From: CAVEFW01 sp963643505 | GTDB taxonomy: Bacteria > Actinomycetota > Coriobacteriia > Coriobacteriales > Eggerthellaceae | Direction: 5' to 3' | NCBI GenBank assembly: GCA_963643505.1 | Contig: CAVIKF010000008.1 | Coordinates: forward strand, 1 to 64,000 | Length of the DNA: 64,000 nt | In this document: one piece after another, positions 7,860 through 17,471 of the stretch | Layout of the letters: each line of letters opens with the position of its first letter | Position numbering within the stretch: the first letter of the stretch is position 1 | Position numbers and translations under genes: made by a program | The notes under the pieces: generated by a model | The model's database searches: none | The model's input: the letters and a program-made list of their open reading frames with translations, nothing else | Told to the model about the DNA's origin: nothing

Positions 7860-10800
7860 ATGAGGAAGATTACGCACCCGAAAGGTGTTGCGGCGGCGCT
7901 GTGTGCAGCGGTTTTGTGCATCGGGGTCGGCCTAGGAGTGGCGTCTATTCAAGGGGTACCCGTTGGCAACGGCTCGGACGACCTTCTTGTCAAGAAGGAC
8001 ACCTCCGCCGCGACGTATCCGCTTGCAGAAAACTACGCGCCGGAATCAGAGGCAAAATTTGCCCAGGTCATGCACATCGACAACGGTTCTGGCGAGGTCC
8101 TTACCTTGGCCGATTTGCCTTCGGGAAGCTACTCGGGCTTCCTTTTTTCCCTCGCTGATACGGCACAAGGTGCTGGCGAGGTCGCCTCGGTTGCCGAGGA
8201 GGCGGCCAAGGAGGGCCTCATCACGCAAGTGCACGGCTCCCTTTATGAGGTGACCTCTCTCGATACCTTGGCAGGCCTGTTCTCAGCCGACCAATTGGAA
8301 TATGTCGAGCCTGACACCAGGGTCTATCTTGTCGGTGACATCGATGACGACGCCCGCGCCACAGAGGCGCTCACGACCCGGGGCGGAACCAGCAACAATC
8401 CCGCCCCGGCCTACCCGCCAAGCGACCCGTATTATCTGTCGGGAAATCTTTGGAACCTCGACATGCTCAACGTGGAGGGCGCGTGGGCCCAAGGCCTTGA
8501 TGGCGATCCTTATGTCCACAACAACACGCCGGTGCGCGACACGAAGGTGCGCGTGGCGGTTATCGACACAGGTTTGTACGGAACTGGTACCTCCGAGAAC
8601 AAGCACGAGGATATTGACTATACCCATGTGGTCGACGGGAAAAACTTCGTCACGAGCGACGAGGGTGAGCCCGACGTCAAGGGACATGGCACTTTTGTCT
8701 CTGGCCTTATCGCGGCAAAGGTGAACAACAGCGTCGGCGTGGCGGGTCTAATGCCTGGTGTCGACATCGTGCCTTGCAAGGTGTTTGACTCCACCACGGC
8801 ATCAACCTCCGACGTCGTCGATGCGATCTATTACGCTGTGGATGACGCGCATGTGGACGTCATCAACATGAGCCTTGGCGGCGAGTACAACGAGACATCG
8901 CTCCAACGTGCGTGCGACTATGCCGTTGAGCAGGGCGTTCTCGTCGTGGCTTCAGCCGGCAACGACGGCGTTTCCACCCCGAACTATCCTGCGGCATACG
9001 ACTCCGTCGTCGGCGTCGCGTCCGTCGATTCCTCCCAAGAGCGTTCCACCTGGTCCCAATACGGCAAGAGCGTCTTTGTCACCGGCCCGGGAGAGAAAGT
9101 CACGAGCACGTACAACGAGTCCGAGACTTCGTACAAGACGGCAAGCGGAACCTCGTTCTCCAGCCCTGAGGTTGCCGCCCTCGCGGCGATGTGCAGGTCG
9201 GTCTATCCGGACATGTCCCAGGATGTGTTCAAGGAGTTCCTCATCGAGACTTCGACCGATCTCGGCACGAAGGGTTTCGACGACTATTACGGATACGGAT
9301 TGGTCAACTTCGAGGCTATGGCCCAAGCCGTCTTGGCAAGCCAGACCCTTCCTTGGTACTCCCTGTCCTTTAACGTGACCGATACCGCGGGCACGTCCAT
9401 CCAAGGGGCGACCGTGGTCCTCAAGGCAGCCGAGGACATCACGTGGGCCGACGATCCCGATGAGGGCATCGAGGAGGGAAGCCTCGCCATCGGGGACGTC
9501 GTGGAGGCGCAACAAGACGGTACGTTCAAGGTCCATCGCGGCGTCTACTCGTACGAGGTCTCAGCAAACGGATATTACCTGGGCACGGGCACCCTCAAGA
9601 CTTACTCTGCCGAGCAAACGGTGGACGTCTCCTTGGAGGAGGCATATGAGGTCGTCATGAACGTCAAGAACAGCGCGGGGGACTATCTATCCGGTATCCA
9701 CCTTGCGGTGTCGTCCTCCACTGGACGTATGGAGACCCCCAAGACAAACGGCGACGGCTCCTTTGTCTACAACCTCATGAGCGGCGTGTACTCCTTTGAG
9801 GCGTCTGCTCCCGTGACCTACGAGAAGGTGAGCGGCCAATTCACGGTCCAACGCGAAAACAAGCAACTTACCATCACCCTCAACACCGCCGCCGAATTGG
9901 CAACCGTCTCTCTTAGCGCCCATGACGCCGAGGAAGAAACGACGCTTACCCAGGTCTCGACGGCGCTCTACGATGCCCAAGGGATGCTTGTCTCCGCGCG
10001 GGAGGACGGGACGTATCGTCTTGCCCGTGGCAAGGAATACAAGGCGATCCTTACCCGTTTGGGCTATGAGGATGCAATTTCCACCTTCACGGTCGAAGAC
10101 GCCGAGACCATGTTGCTTGACGTGGCCATGACCGCAGCTGAGTGCTCGATCTCCTTCCGTCCCGTCACCGAGGACAGCGTTGCGGTCAATGACGCAACGA
10201 TCGTGGTGAGAGATGCTTCGGGCAAGGTCAAGAGCCCTTCTGCCACCGATCCCCTCCGCTACAACCTCAAAGCGGGCACCTACTCCTATACGCTTTCTGC
10301 CCCCGGCTATGAGGATGTCGTTGCAAACTTCAGCGTTTCCATCGAGTCGCGTACCCTGACCGTCGTCATGTCCGGCATCCCCCAAACCGTCTCCTTCTCC
10401 ATCACGGACGCCAAGACCGGGCAGGCCTTGGAAGGCGCTTCCGTGAAGGTTATGAGCGCGACAAACGACGGGGCCATTCGCGCCAACTCGGACGGGACCT
10501 ATTCGTTAGCTCCTGGAGAGTATCGGTATGGCGCCTATTGCCTGAACTACCAAAGCAAGCGCGGCTCCTTCATCGTGCATGGCGACACGCTCTCCATCGA
10601 CATCTCCCTTGATCCCTACTCGGGCTCCACCGAAGGCTTCGCCGGCGGCTCGGGTACGGTTGACGACCCCTACCTTATTGCGACGGAGGATCAGCTCCGC
10701 TATCTTGCGAACCAGACCGATATCGTGCGCGCGGGACGTACCGATGCCGATACGAACCAAAAGCGCAGCGTGGAAGGTTACTACCAACTCGTTGCAGACA

Positions 10801-13800
10801 TCGTGCTTACCGACGCGTGGTTGCCGATCGGAAACTACGAGAACAGCAACAACTACGTCGCCTTCTCCGGGACCTTCGACGGCGCGGGCCACACCATTTC
10901 CGGCTTGAGCACGATCGAGTCCGACTATGACGCCCAAGGCCTGTTCGGCGTGGTGCAAAACGCCACCATCACAAACCTCACCGTCGAGGGAAACGTGACA
11001 GGAGACAGCTATGTTGGAGGCATCGTCGGGTACGTTCGCTTCCTTTACGATTCCGAGGGCTCCGATTGGAACACGGGCGCGACCCGCATCTCCAATTGCT
11101 GCAACCGCGCATCGGTAACAGGGCGTTATGCGGTTGGAGGCATCGCCGGATCGACCTCTGGCTCCACCTCGTCCAACGAGGATTATGGAACCCTTGTCAG
11201 CCAGTGCTGCAACTACGGGGTGATCCATGCCCAACGCAATGGCGACTTTGACAGGCACAGCTCGGCCGCGGGCGGCGTCGTCGGCTCCGCAGGCAATTGC
11301 AAGGTGGAATACAGTTACAACCGCGCAACCGTGGAGGCGGGATATGTCGCAGGCGGCGTAGTCGGACAATCCCTCGGCCTTGCGGCGGTCTACAACTGCT
11401 ATAACACCGGGTATGTATATGACCACGTGACGGCTGCGGGGTATGAGGGCAACTCTGGCAGCATCGCCGGTCGGCTCGTGAAGTCGGCGCTGTCTGATTG
11501 CTACGGTCTTATCCCTGCCGACGAAAACGCGATCTATGCCCCGATCGGTGCCACTGACACGAGCACCACTGTCGCGAACTACAAAATGCTCGATCGTGCA
11601 AGCATGTGGCGCTCCGACGACTTTGTGGCAATGTTGAACCTTGATGCCGTGACAGACACGATGACCACCTCATTTGTAGCAGGCGGAAGCTACCCGTTGC
11701 TCAAATGGGAGGTGTCCCCAGACGCCATCTTGGCCGAGGATCCCTATATCACGCAAGACCCCATCTCGCCTGCGACCTCCTATAAGCAAGATGCTGAAGC
11801 CGCAGAGCTCACCGCAGACGTCGATCCGGTAGCGGATGGAGGCGTTTTGTCCTGGCAATGGTTCGAGTCTGACGGCGAGTCGGGAAGCGAGTGTGTGCCC
11901 ATCGCGGAGGCGGCGGGTACGGGAACCCATGCTACCTACACGCCTTCAACTGCGACAGCCGGTACGCGTCACTACTTCGTCGTCTTCAAAAACACCCGTA
12001 CTGCCGACGACGGACGCGCAGGGTCTGCGACGGCGAAGACCGCCTCTGCTACCGTGATCGTCCGTTCCGTCATTGACGCACAAGAGCCCAAGGTGACGGC
12101 ATACAACCCGTCAGCGGCCCAACAATTCAATACGGCGCTCTCGACGAAGATCACCACCGATCTCATGTTGTCGGTGGAAGCCTCTACAGGAGACGGGGGC
12201 ACTTTGAGCTACCAATGGTACAAGGGCTCTTCGATGGTCGGCTCCGGCACGCCTATCGAGGGCGCCACGGACGCGACATACTATCCTGATACCTCCGCCC
12301 TTGGCACGCTGTATTACTTCGTCGAGGTCACGAACACCTACGAGCCGGGTAATGTGGCCTCCGTCAAGACCGATTGGGCAAGCGTCACGATCACCGAGTA
12401 CACCATCAGCTCTTACGAGGAGCTTATGAGCTTCCGCACGGCAGTCGATTCTGGTGTTACTTTCGAGGGTCTCGTCGTGACTCTTACCTGCGACTTGGAT
12501 GTCTCTCGGGCCGACTGGGAGCCAATCGGTTCTGTCGAGCACCCCTTCAAGGGCACGTTTATGGGAGGCGTGGGCTATTCGGGCTCCACCGAGATCACGA
12601 CCCATACCATCAGCGGCATCCACATTGACGGCGCCGCTATAGGTGCTGCTCGTGGGTCTGAGGTCGAAGGCGCTGACTCTCTTGGTTTCTTTGGCGTCAC
12701 TGAGGCCGCGACCATTTGCGACCTTGTGGTAGAGGGCTCGATCACGGGCAAGGCCAACCGCTATGCGGGTCTGATTGTCGGTTATGCGCTCGCAAACGGC
12801 TCATCCGCGACTGTACTTGAGAATTGTGCGACCCAGGCAAGCTCAAGCGTGGAGGGCAAGTATTGCATAGGCGGCCTGGTAGGTTATGGATGCGTGTCGA
12901 TCAAGGACAGCGCAAACCATGGTTCCGTCACGGCGTGGGGCTTCGTTCCCACAAAGGCCGACAACTCCTTGGATACCTACTCCTATACCACCAAGGCGGT
13001 TGGCGGTGTGGTCGGCTATGCCGCCGCGGGCTCCGTGAGAGGTTGCTACAACACCGGCGACGTGACGGCGAAATCCATCGACACGACGGCAGGCGAGAAG
13101 AGCGTGTACTACGTCGGCGGCGTCGTAGGCTACGGATCCACCACCGCCAGCGTGCTCTCCTGCTTCGACACGGGCAAGGTGACGGTCGGTACTTGGGCGA
13201 CGCGCAGTATCACGTTCAAACCTGCAGGTGTTTGCTATGCGGGAGCCGTCGTCGGCTACCAGGCCTACGACTACTTGTACAACATCCACTATCTTGATGG
13301 CGCGGCCGGAGAGGGCGGCGTGGGCACCAACAGCTCCGCTGGCTACGATTATGCCGAGAACCATACCCTCGCGTTCATGAAGACCGCGTACTTCTTGGGT
13401 CAGATGCAAGACGGCTATGGCTATGGCGCCGCATTCCGCCAATCGACAAACGGCACTCCGCACTTGGTGTGGGAGACCGATAAGACCACGGGAAGCAACC
13501 TGGCCGACGCGGCAGAGCCGTATCTGTATGACGTCACCATTGACGGTGTGGACGACATCACGAGCACCTGGTCCACCTACTTCTACCAAGGGGAAAATGC
13601 ACCGGATGTGGTTGTTTGGGCTGACCAGGTCCAACCTGAGGGCGGCCACTTGACCTATGAGTGGCAAAGCCGCCCGGTCGGGGGCACCGATGATGATTGG
13701 ACTGTCGTGGAGGGAGCGTCTGGGGCCTGTGCGGCAACAGGTGACCACTACACCGCCTCACTTCCCATCAGCACCGAGACGACTGCGATCGCGGAGTACC

Positions 13801-16800
13801 GTTGCGTGGTCACCAACACGTTGGACGGCGCCACGGGCTTGGCCACATGTGAAAACACGACCTCCGCGCTGACCATCGAGATCCGCGAAAACATCGGGAC
13901 CTTTGCCCTGGCCGACCCCTCCCAGGAAAACAGCGCGAGCAACCCTTGGGTTATCAAAACCCCTGAGCAATTGCACTTCCTCGCTCTGCTCGTGAACGGC
14001 GAAACGAAGATGGTGGGAGTCGACGACAGCTCGTTCTATCAACAATACCTCGTCATCGACGCCGATCTCGACCTGTCCGGGTATGAACGTTGGGAGCCTA
14101 TTGGAACAGGCGATTCCAACAACGGTTCTCCTTTTATGGGAATCTTGGACGGACGCGGCCATGCCATCACGGGTCTTCAGATCGGGACGCAAAGCGTGCC
14201 CGCCGCGGCATCCGATTACCAAGGTCTGTTCGGCAGCGTCTGTTATGGCGCCTTGCGCAACCTTTGCGTGAGCGGCACCGTCAACATCGCTTCCGGCGGA
14301 TGGATGACCGGTGGTGTCACCGCCTATGCCTATGGCGCGGCCTTTGAGAACGTCGCCAACCATGTAAACGTTACCGGGTCGGTGCGCGTTGGCGGCATCG
14401 CCGGCACGATCGGCACGTGTCAATTGAAGGATTGCTTCAACGACGGCACCATAACTGTCGCGGAGAGCTCAAGCACCTCCCAATACGCGGTCGGCGGCAT
14501 CGCCGGTTATACGTTCTACGCGCGTGAGGGCGTCGAGGATGCAGGCTTGTTCAATTGCTTCAACGCGGGCGACGTCAGCTGCACGCTTGCCTATGGCACC
14601 GATCCCCGTTTCGGCGCGCTGATCGGTGATGACAGCACCGACTCGACACCGCTTAGCCATTGCTACTATGTCTTGGGCACAGCCACCTGCTTAAACGACG
14701 GCTCCGCCGGTACGGGCATAGGGAATGCCGATGGGTGTCTTGAGGATGTCGAGGGCTCCTTCGAGGCGGTTGAGGGCTCGAGTGACCCGCAGGTCGCGTG
14801 GATGCTCAACACCGGCAACGGAGAAGCGAAAAACTCCGGACGTTGGGGCGTAATCGCGCAAGACGGCACCGGGGAGGGCGGCGCCGGGGATAATGCCGCT
14901 GTGCAAGGCGGCACCGGGGAGGAAGACACCACACAAGGCGGCACCGGGGAGGAAGGCACCGCAGCGCAAGACGGCGCCGTCGCTCTCGCGATTTGCGGGG
15001 CTGACCCGGTGTATCGCGTCAACACCGACGCCGATGCCGCCCAAATCACCGTGTCCGCTGCGTATGTCACGGCGGGTACGGGGGTAACCGTTACCTGGCG
15101 GGAGAAGCCGGGATTTTTGGTCAACGATGTCGCTTACGGTTTGGAAGACGCCGACCCGACGACCTATACGTCCGTGAAAACGGGCGAAACCTTTACCATG
15201 CCGGCGGGGGATGTCGCCTTTGCCATCACCTCCGAGCAGGACAAGAGTTACCGTTACGACCTGTATGGCCTCGTTGTCGATGAGCAAGGCGTTGCGAGCA
15301 CTAATGCCACGGTTGCCTTTGACGACCTCGACAATCCGCCCACGGCTCGTGAGGGGGATGCTGTCAACGTGACGTTGACGGTTGCGCAGGGCTACCAAAT
15401 CAAGACGGTGAGCGCCGAGGGAGTCTTTGGCGCGAAGGTCTCCGTTGAGTGCGTAGACGGTCTGCACTACCGTTTCACGATGCCGGCAGACCTCGTGAAC
15501 TTTACGGTCGTGGTTGAGGCGGAGGGTTCTGCCGCCGCCAAACAGGTGCCCTCTTTGGGCATCACCGCCGACAACGTCCATATCTACAACGCCAACGACA
15601 CATACCATACTGGCAACCTGGTATACGACACGCTCACGCTCTCCGGTACCTCCATGGGAAGCGACCGAACCCTTACCAGCTACAACTTGGAGACGGCAAG
15701 CTCCACCCCGGCGTTGTATGAGCAAACCTATTCCTTTGCCGATGGCGCTTCCCACCGTGTGACGGGCGTGAGTATCGTCGCGCTTATCAAGCAATTTGTG
15801 GACGACCCGACGACGCTGATCGTGACGACGCCGGTGTTGTTCGAGGCGGGCGACGGTTCGTCTTACTCTTGCACGTGGGGAGAGCTCACCTCTTTGAGCT
15901 ACAACGCCTATACCGATACCACCGGGCAACCGACGGTTCGCGCCCTTCCGGCTTTGTTGGCCTTCGGCCAGGATGGTAAGCCCTATGAGGACAACGCGCT
16001 CCACCTCGTCTTTGGTGCCACGAGTGCTACAGACGACAACACGGCTCGTTGTTTGTCGGGGGTGACCCGCATCGCGATCGGCGAGGACCTCAACTATTCC
16101 CAGCATTGCTACAGCACGTATGCAGACCTTTCCAGCGTCGGCGGATCTGACGTGACCGTGAACATCTATGAGGGCACGACCCTTGCGGGCACGAAGACCT
16201 ATTCCGTCAAGGACATCGAGGCGCTTGCCAATGCTGATCGCGGCGGCATCTATCGCGGCCTGTACTCCACGTTGGTTTATGAGGACAACGAGGAGAGCTA
16301 TTCGGGTCCCTATTCGGACTATTACGAGGGTTATAGCCTCTACGACGTGTTGCTTGACGCCGGCTTGCCTGAAAACGCCGCCGCTTCCTCTCCCGAGGCC
16401 AAGGTCCAGTTCTACCAACTCGGCGAGTGGACTGAGGCATGGAAGACTGTCAACGTCAGCCTTGGCTACCTCGCAGGTAACGGTGCGAAGGGCGTTGGGG
16501 ACTACAGCGGCAACTTCACCATGTATGGCAGGGAGGACGGCTCCGACACCGACGGCATCGCCATCCGAGGCATGGCTCCGACCCTCGCGTACGGCAAAAA
16601 CGATCTGCCGCTTGTCTATGCGAGTGGCTCTACCGGGGTGAGCTCGACGGCGTACAACTACCGTGGACCCCTGATTGCCATGTTGCCGCAAAATGAGGTT
16701 GAGGGCGGATATGTCGCCGACCAGACGGTCTCCGCGTGCTATCTTGGCCAAATCGATGTGTACCTTCCCGCTCCCGAGGAGCCTCTCTTCTCCGTCGCAA

Positions 16801-17201
16801 CATCTGACATAACTGAAGTGAGCGGGTTGCGAATTGTCACCTACACCGGGGACGTCCCTGAAGGAAGCGTCGTCTCTGTCGCAGGTAAGACCATGCTTGC
16901 GCGAGACGGTAACTATGTCTGTTTGCTTCCGAGAGAGCAGGCGGCCTCGCTCACGAATGGCTCCTTCTCCACGGTTGAGGGGAAAACCACCGTGGTTACG
17001 CGAGGAGATGTCAATGAGAGCACGACCATAGACATCATCGATGCCCAGATTGCCTACGATATTGCGTGCGGTAAGTACCGTGACCTGTCGGTGATAGGTG
17101 AACCAGGTTGGCTTGCCGCGGACTTCAACCTCAACGGCGAGATTGATGCGAGTGACGCGCTCGCGATCATGCACCAGGTCCACGCGTTGTACAGGTCTTG
17201 A
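7860..17201 (+). CDS. 3113-residue secreted subtilisin-family (S8) protease with GLUG arrays and dockerin
   Basis: ATG follows AGAAGGG. A signal peptide and propeptide (1-180) precede a complete S8 peptidase domain with catalytic Asp236 (AVIDTG), His276 (GHGTFV), oxyanion Asn368 (ASAGND) and Ser432 (SGTSFSSP). Then come several carboxypeptidase-regulatory-like beta domains (about 495-920), a GLUG block (930-1290), Ig-like domains with the SWQWF and SYQWY pattern (1300-1490), two more GLUG blocks (1500-1870 and 2010-2290) separated by another Ig-like domain, a Gly/Glu-rich spacer of GGTGEE units (near 2350), a beta domain, a 400-residue region of unknown fold (2550-2960), a pre-dockerin module with VTYTGDVPEG, and a C-terminal dockerin. 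The first dockerin loop is degenerate (DVNESTTID), so calcium binding may be weaker. It probably degrades host or dietary protein while attached to a dockerin-based surface assembly (inference). Confidence 0.92.
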   Translation: MRKITHPKGVAAALCAAVLCIGVGLGVASIQGVPVGNGSDDLLVKKDTSAATYPLAENYAPESEAKFAQVMHIDNGSGEVLTLADLPSGSYSGFLFSLADTAQGAGEVASVAEEAAKEGLITQVHGSLYEVTSLDTLAGLFSADQLEYVEPDTRVYLVGDIDDDARATEALTTRGGTSNNPAPAYPPSDPYYLSGNLWNLDMLNVEGAWAQGLDGDPYVHNNTPVRDTKVRVAVIDTGLYGTGTSENKHEDIDYTHVVDGKNFVTSDEGEPDVKGHGTFVSGLIAAKVNNSVGVAGLMPGVDIVPCKVFDSTTASTSDVVDAIYYAVDDAHVDVINMSLGGEYNETSLQRACDYAVEQGVLVVASAGNDGVSTPNYPAAYDSVVGVASVDSSQERSTWSQYGKSVFVTGPGEKVTSTYNESETSYKTASGTSFSSPEVAALAAMCRSVYPDMSQDVFKEFLIETSTDLGTKGFDDYYGYGLVNFEAMAQAVLASQTLPWYSLSFNVTDTAGTSIQGATVVLKAAEDITWADDPDEGIEEGSLAIGDVVEAQQDGTFKVHRGVYSYEVSANGYYLGTGTLKTYSAEQTVDVSLEEAYEVVMNVKNSAGDYLSGIHLAVSSSTGRMETPKTNGDGSFVYNLMSGVYSFEASAPVTYEKVSGQFTVQRENKQLTITLNTAAELATVSLSAHDAEEETTLTQVSTALYDAQGMLVSAREDGTYRLARGKEYKAILTRLGYEDAISTFTVEDAETMLLDVAMTAAECSISFRPVTEDSVAVNDATIVVRDASGKVKSPSATDPLRYNLKAGTYSYTLSAPGYEDVVANFSVSIESRTLTVVMSGIPQTVSFSITDAKTGQALEGASVKVMSATNDGAIRANSDGTYSLAPGEYRYGAYCLNYQSKRGSFIVHGDTLSIDISLDPYSGSTEGFAGGSGTVDDPYLIATEDQLRYLANQTDIVRAGRTDADTNQKRSVEGYYQLVADIVLTDAWLPIGNYENSNNYVAFSGTFDGAGHTISGLSTIESDYDAQGLFGVVQNATITNLTVEGNVTGDSYVGGIVGYVRFLYDSEGSDWNTGATRISNCCNRASVTGRYAVGGIAGSTSGSTSSNEDYGTLVSQCCNYGVIHAQRNGDFDRHSSAAGGVVGSAGNCKVEYSYNRATVEAGYVAGGVVGQSLGLAAVYNCYNTGYVYDHVTAAGYEGNSGSIAGRLVKSALSDCYGLIPADENAIYAPIGATDTSTTVANYKMLDRASMWRSDDFVAMLNLDAVTDTMTTSFVAGGSYPLLKWEVSPDAILAEDPYITQDPISPATSYKQDAEAAELTADVDPVADGGVLSWQWFESDGESGSECVPIAEAAGTGTHATYTPSTATAGTRHYFVVFKNTRTADDGRAGSATAKTASATVIVRSVIDAQEPKVTAYNPSAAQQFNTALSTKITTDLMLSVEASTGDGGTLSYQWYKGSSMVGSGTPIEGATDATYYPDTSALGTLYYFVEVTNTYEPGNVASVKTDWASVTITEYTISSYEELMSFRTAVDSGVTFEGLVVTLTCDLDVSRADWEPIGSVEHPFKGTFMGGVGYSGSTEITTHTISGIHIDGAAIGAARGSEVEGADSLGFFGVTEAATICDLVVEGSITGKANRYAGLIVGYALANGSSATVLENCATQASSSVEGKYCIGGLVGYGCVSIKDSANHGSVTAWGFVPTKADNSLDTYSYTTKAVGGVVGYAAAGSVRGCYNTGDVTAKSIDTTAGEKSVYYVGGVVGYGSTTASVLSCFDTGKVTVGTWATRSITFKPAGVCYAGAVVGYQAYDYLYNIHYLDGAAGEGGVGTNSSAGYDYAENHTLAFMKTAYFLGQMQDGYGYGAAFRQSTNGTPHLVWETDKTTGSNLADAAEPYLYDVTIDGVDDITSTWSTYFYQGENAPDVVVWADQVQPEGGHLTYEWQSRPVGGTDDDWTVVEGASGACAATGDHYTASLPISTETTAIAEYRCVVTNTLDGATGLATCENTTSALTIEIRENIGTFALADPSQENSASNPWVIKTPEQLHFLALLVNGETKMVGVDDSSFYQQYLVIDADLDLSGYERWEPIGTGDSNNGSPFMGILDGRGHAITGLQIGTQSVPAAASDYQGLFGSVCYGALRNLCVSGTVNIASGGWMTGGVTAYAYGAAFENVANHVNVTGSVRVGGIAGTIGTCQLKDCFNDGTITVAESSSTSQYAVGGIAGYTFYAREGVEDAGLFNCFNAGDVSCTLAYGTDPRFGALIGDDSTDSTPLSHCYYVLGTATCLNDGSAGTGIGNADGCLEDVEGSFEAVEGSSDPQVAWMLNTGNGEAKNSGRWGVIAQDGTGEGGAGDNAAVQGGTGEEDTTQGGTGEEGTAAQDGAVALAICGADPVYRVNTDADAAQITVSAAYVTAGTGVTVTWREKPGFLVNDVAYGLEDADPTTYTSVKTGETFTMPAGDVAFAITSEQDKSYRYDLYGLVVDEQGVASTNATVAFDDLDNPPTAREGDAVNVTLTVAQGYQIKTVSAEGVFGAKVSVECVDGLHYRFTMPADLVNFTVVVEAEGSAAAKQVPSLGITADNVHIYNANDTYHTGNLVYDTLTLSGTSMGSDRTLTSYNLETASSTPALYEQTYSFADGASHRVTGVSIVALIKQFVDDPTTLIVTTPVLFEAGDGSSYSCTWGELTSLSYNAYTDTTGQPTVRALPALLAFGQDGKPYEDNALHLVFGATSATDDNTARCLSGVTRIAIGEDLNYSQHCYSTYADLSSVGGSDVTVNIYEGTTLAGTKTYSVKDIEALANADRGGIYRGLYSTLVYEDNEESYSGPYSDYYEGYSLYDVLLDAGLPENAAASSPEAKVQFYQLGEWTEAWKTVNVSLGYLAGNGAKGVGDYSGNFTMYGREDGSDTDGIAIRGMAPTLAYGKNDLPLVYASGSTGVSSTAYNYRGPLIAMLPQNEVEGGYVADQTVSACYLGQIDVYLPAPEEPLFSVATSDITEVSGLRIVTYTGDVPEGSVVSVAGKTMLARDGNYVCLLPREQAASLTNGSFSTVEGKTTVVTRGDVNESTTIDIIDAQIAYDIACGKYRDLSVIGEPGWLAADFNLNGEIDASDALAIMHQVHALYRS

Positions 17202-17225
17202 TGCCTGCCGCATTTGGCTTCGGTG

Positions 17226-17264
17226 GCACGCTCGCAATCATGCACCAGATCCACGTGGATTAGC
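17226..17264 (+). pseudogene. Vestigial dockerin 3' tail
   Basis: The 27 bases at 17230-17256 match 17159-17185, inside the last codons of the protease gene, at 25 of 27 positions. Read in frame they give GTLAIMHQIHVD and a TAG stop, the same ending as a dockerin (ALAIMHQVH). Only this tail is present, so it is the remnant of a partial duplication or of a lost dockerin gene. Confidence 0.75.
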
Positions 17265-17269
17265 GCGGG

Positions 17270-17314
17270 GAGGAGGCCGATCTCAAATCCTTGGGGTCAG
17301 CCTCCTCCTTTTTT
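17270..17314 (+). terminator. Rho-independent terminator
   Basis: A nine-bp GC-rich stem, GGAGGAGGC (17270-17278) with GCCTCCTCC (17300-17308), is followed directly by six T. It terminates the protease transcript. Confidence 0.92.
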
Positions 17315-17406
17315 GTCTCGTTTTGCTCTCGTTTCGCTGCGTTAGGTTTTGCAACCTACCTCGCTGCATTTTGATGCAACCTGACGGGTGTACGCGGGCG
17401 TGTGAG

Positions 17407-17415
17407 TGTTATACT
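17407..17415 (+). promoter_or_regulatory. Extended -10 promoter candidate (TGTTATACT)
   Basis: TGn followed by TATACT gives a strong extended -10 element about 57 bases before the ATG at 17472 and after the preceding terminator. No clear -35 is needed for this class. Confidence 0.55.
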
Positions 17416-17471
17416 AAAATGGCTATTATTCGAATAGTGGAATAAATAGGAAAGGAAAGGAAAGGAAACCA

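Noticed and set aside
14691..17237. 848-codon open frame on the minus strand
   Set aside because: It lies wholly opposite the protease gene, whose frame has clear domains. The composition is Arg/Val/Gly-rich with no domain, and there is no ribosome site.
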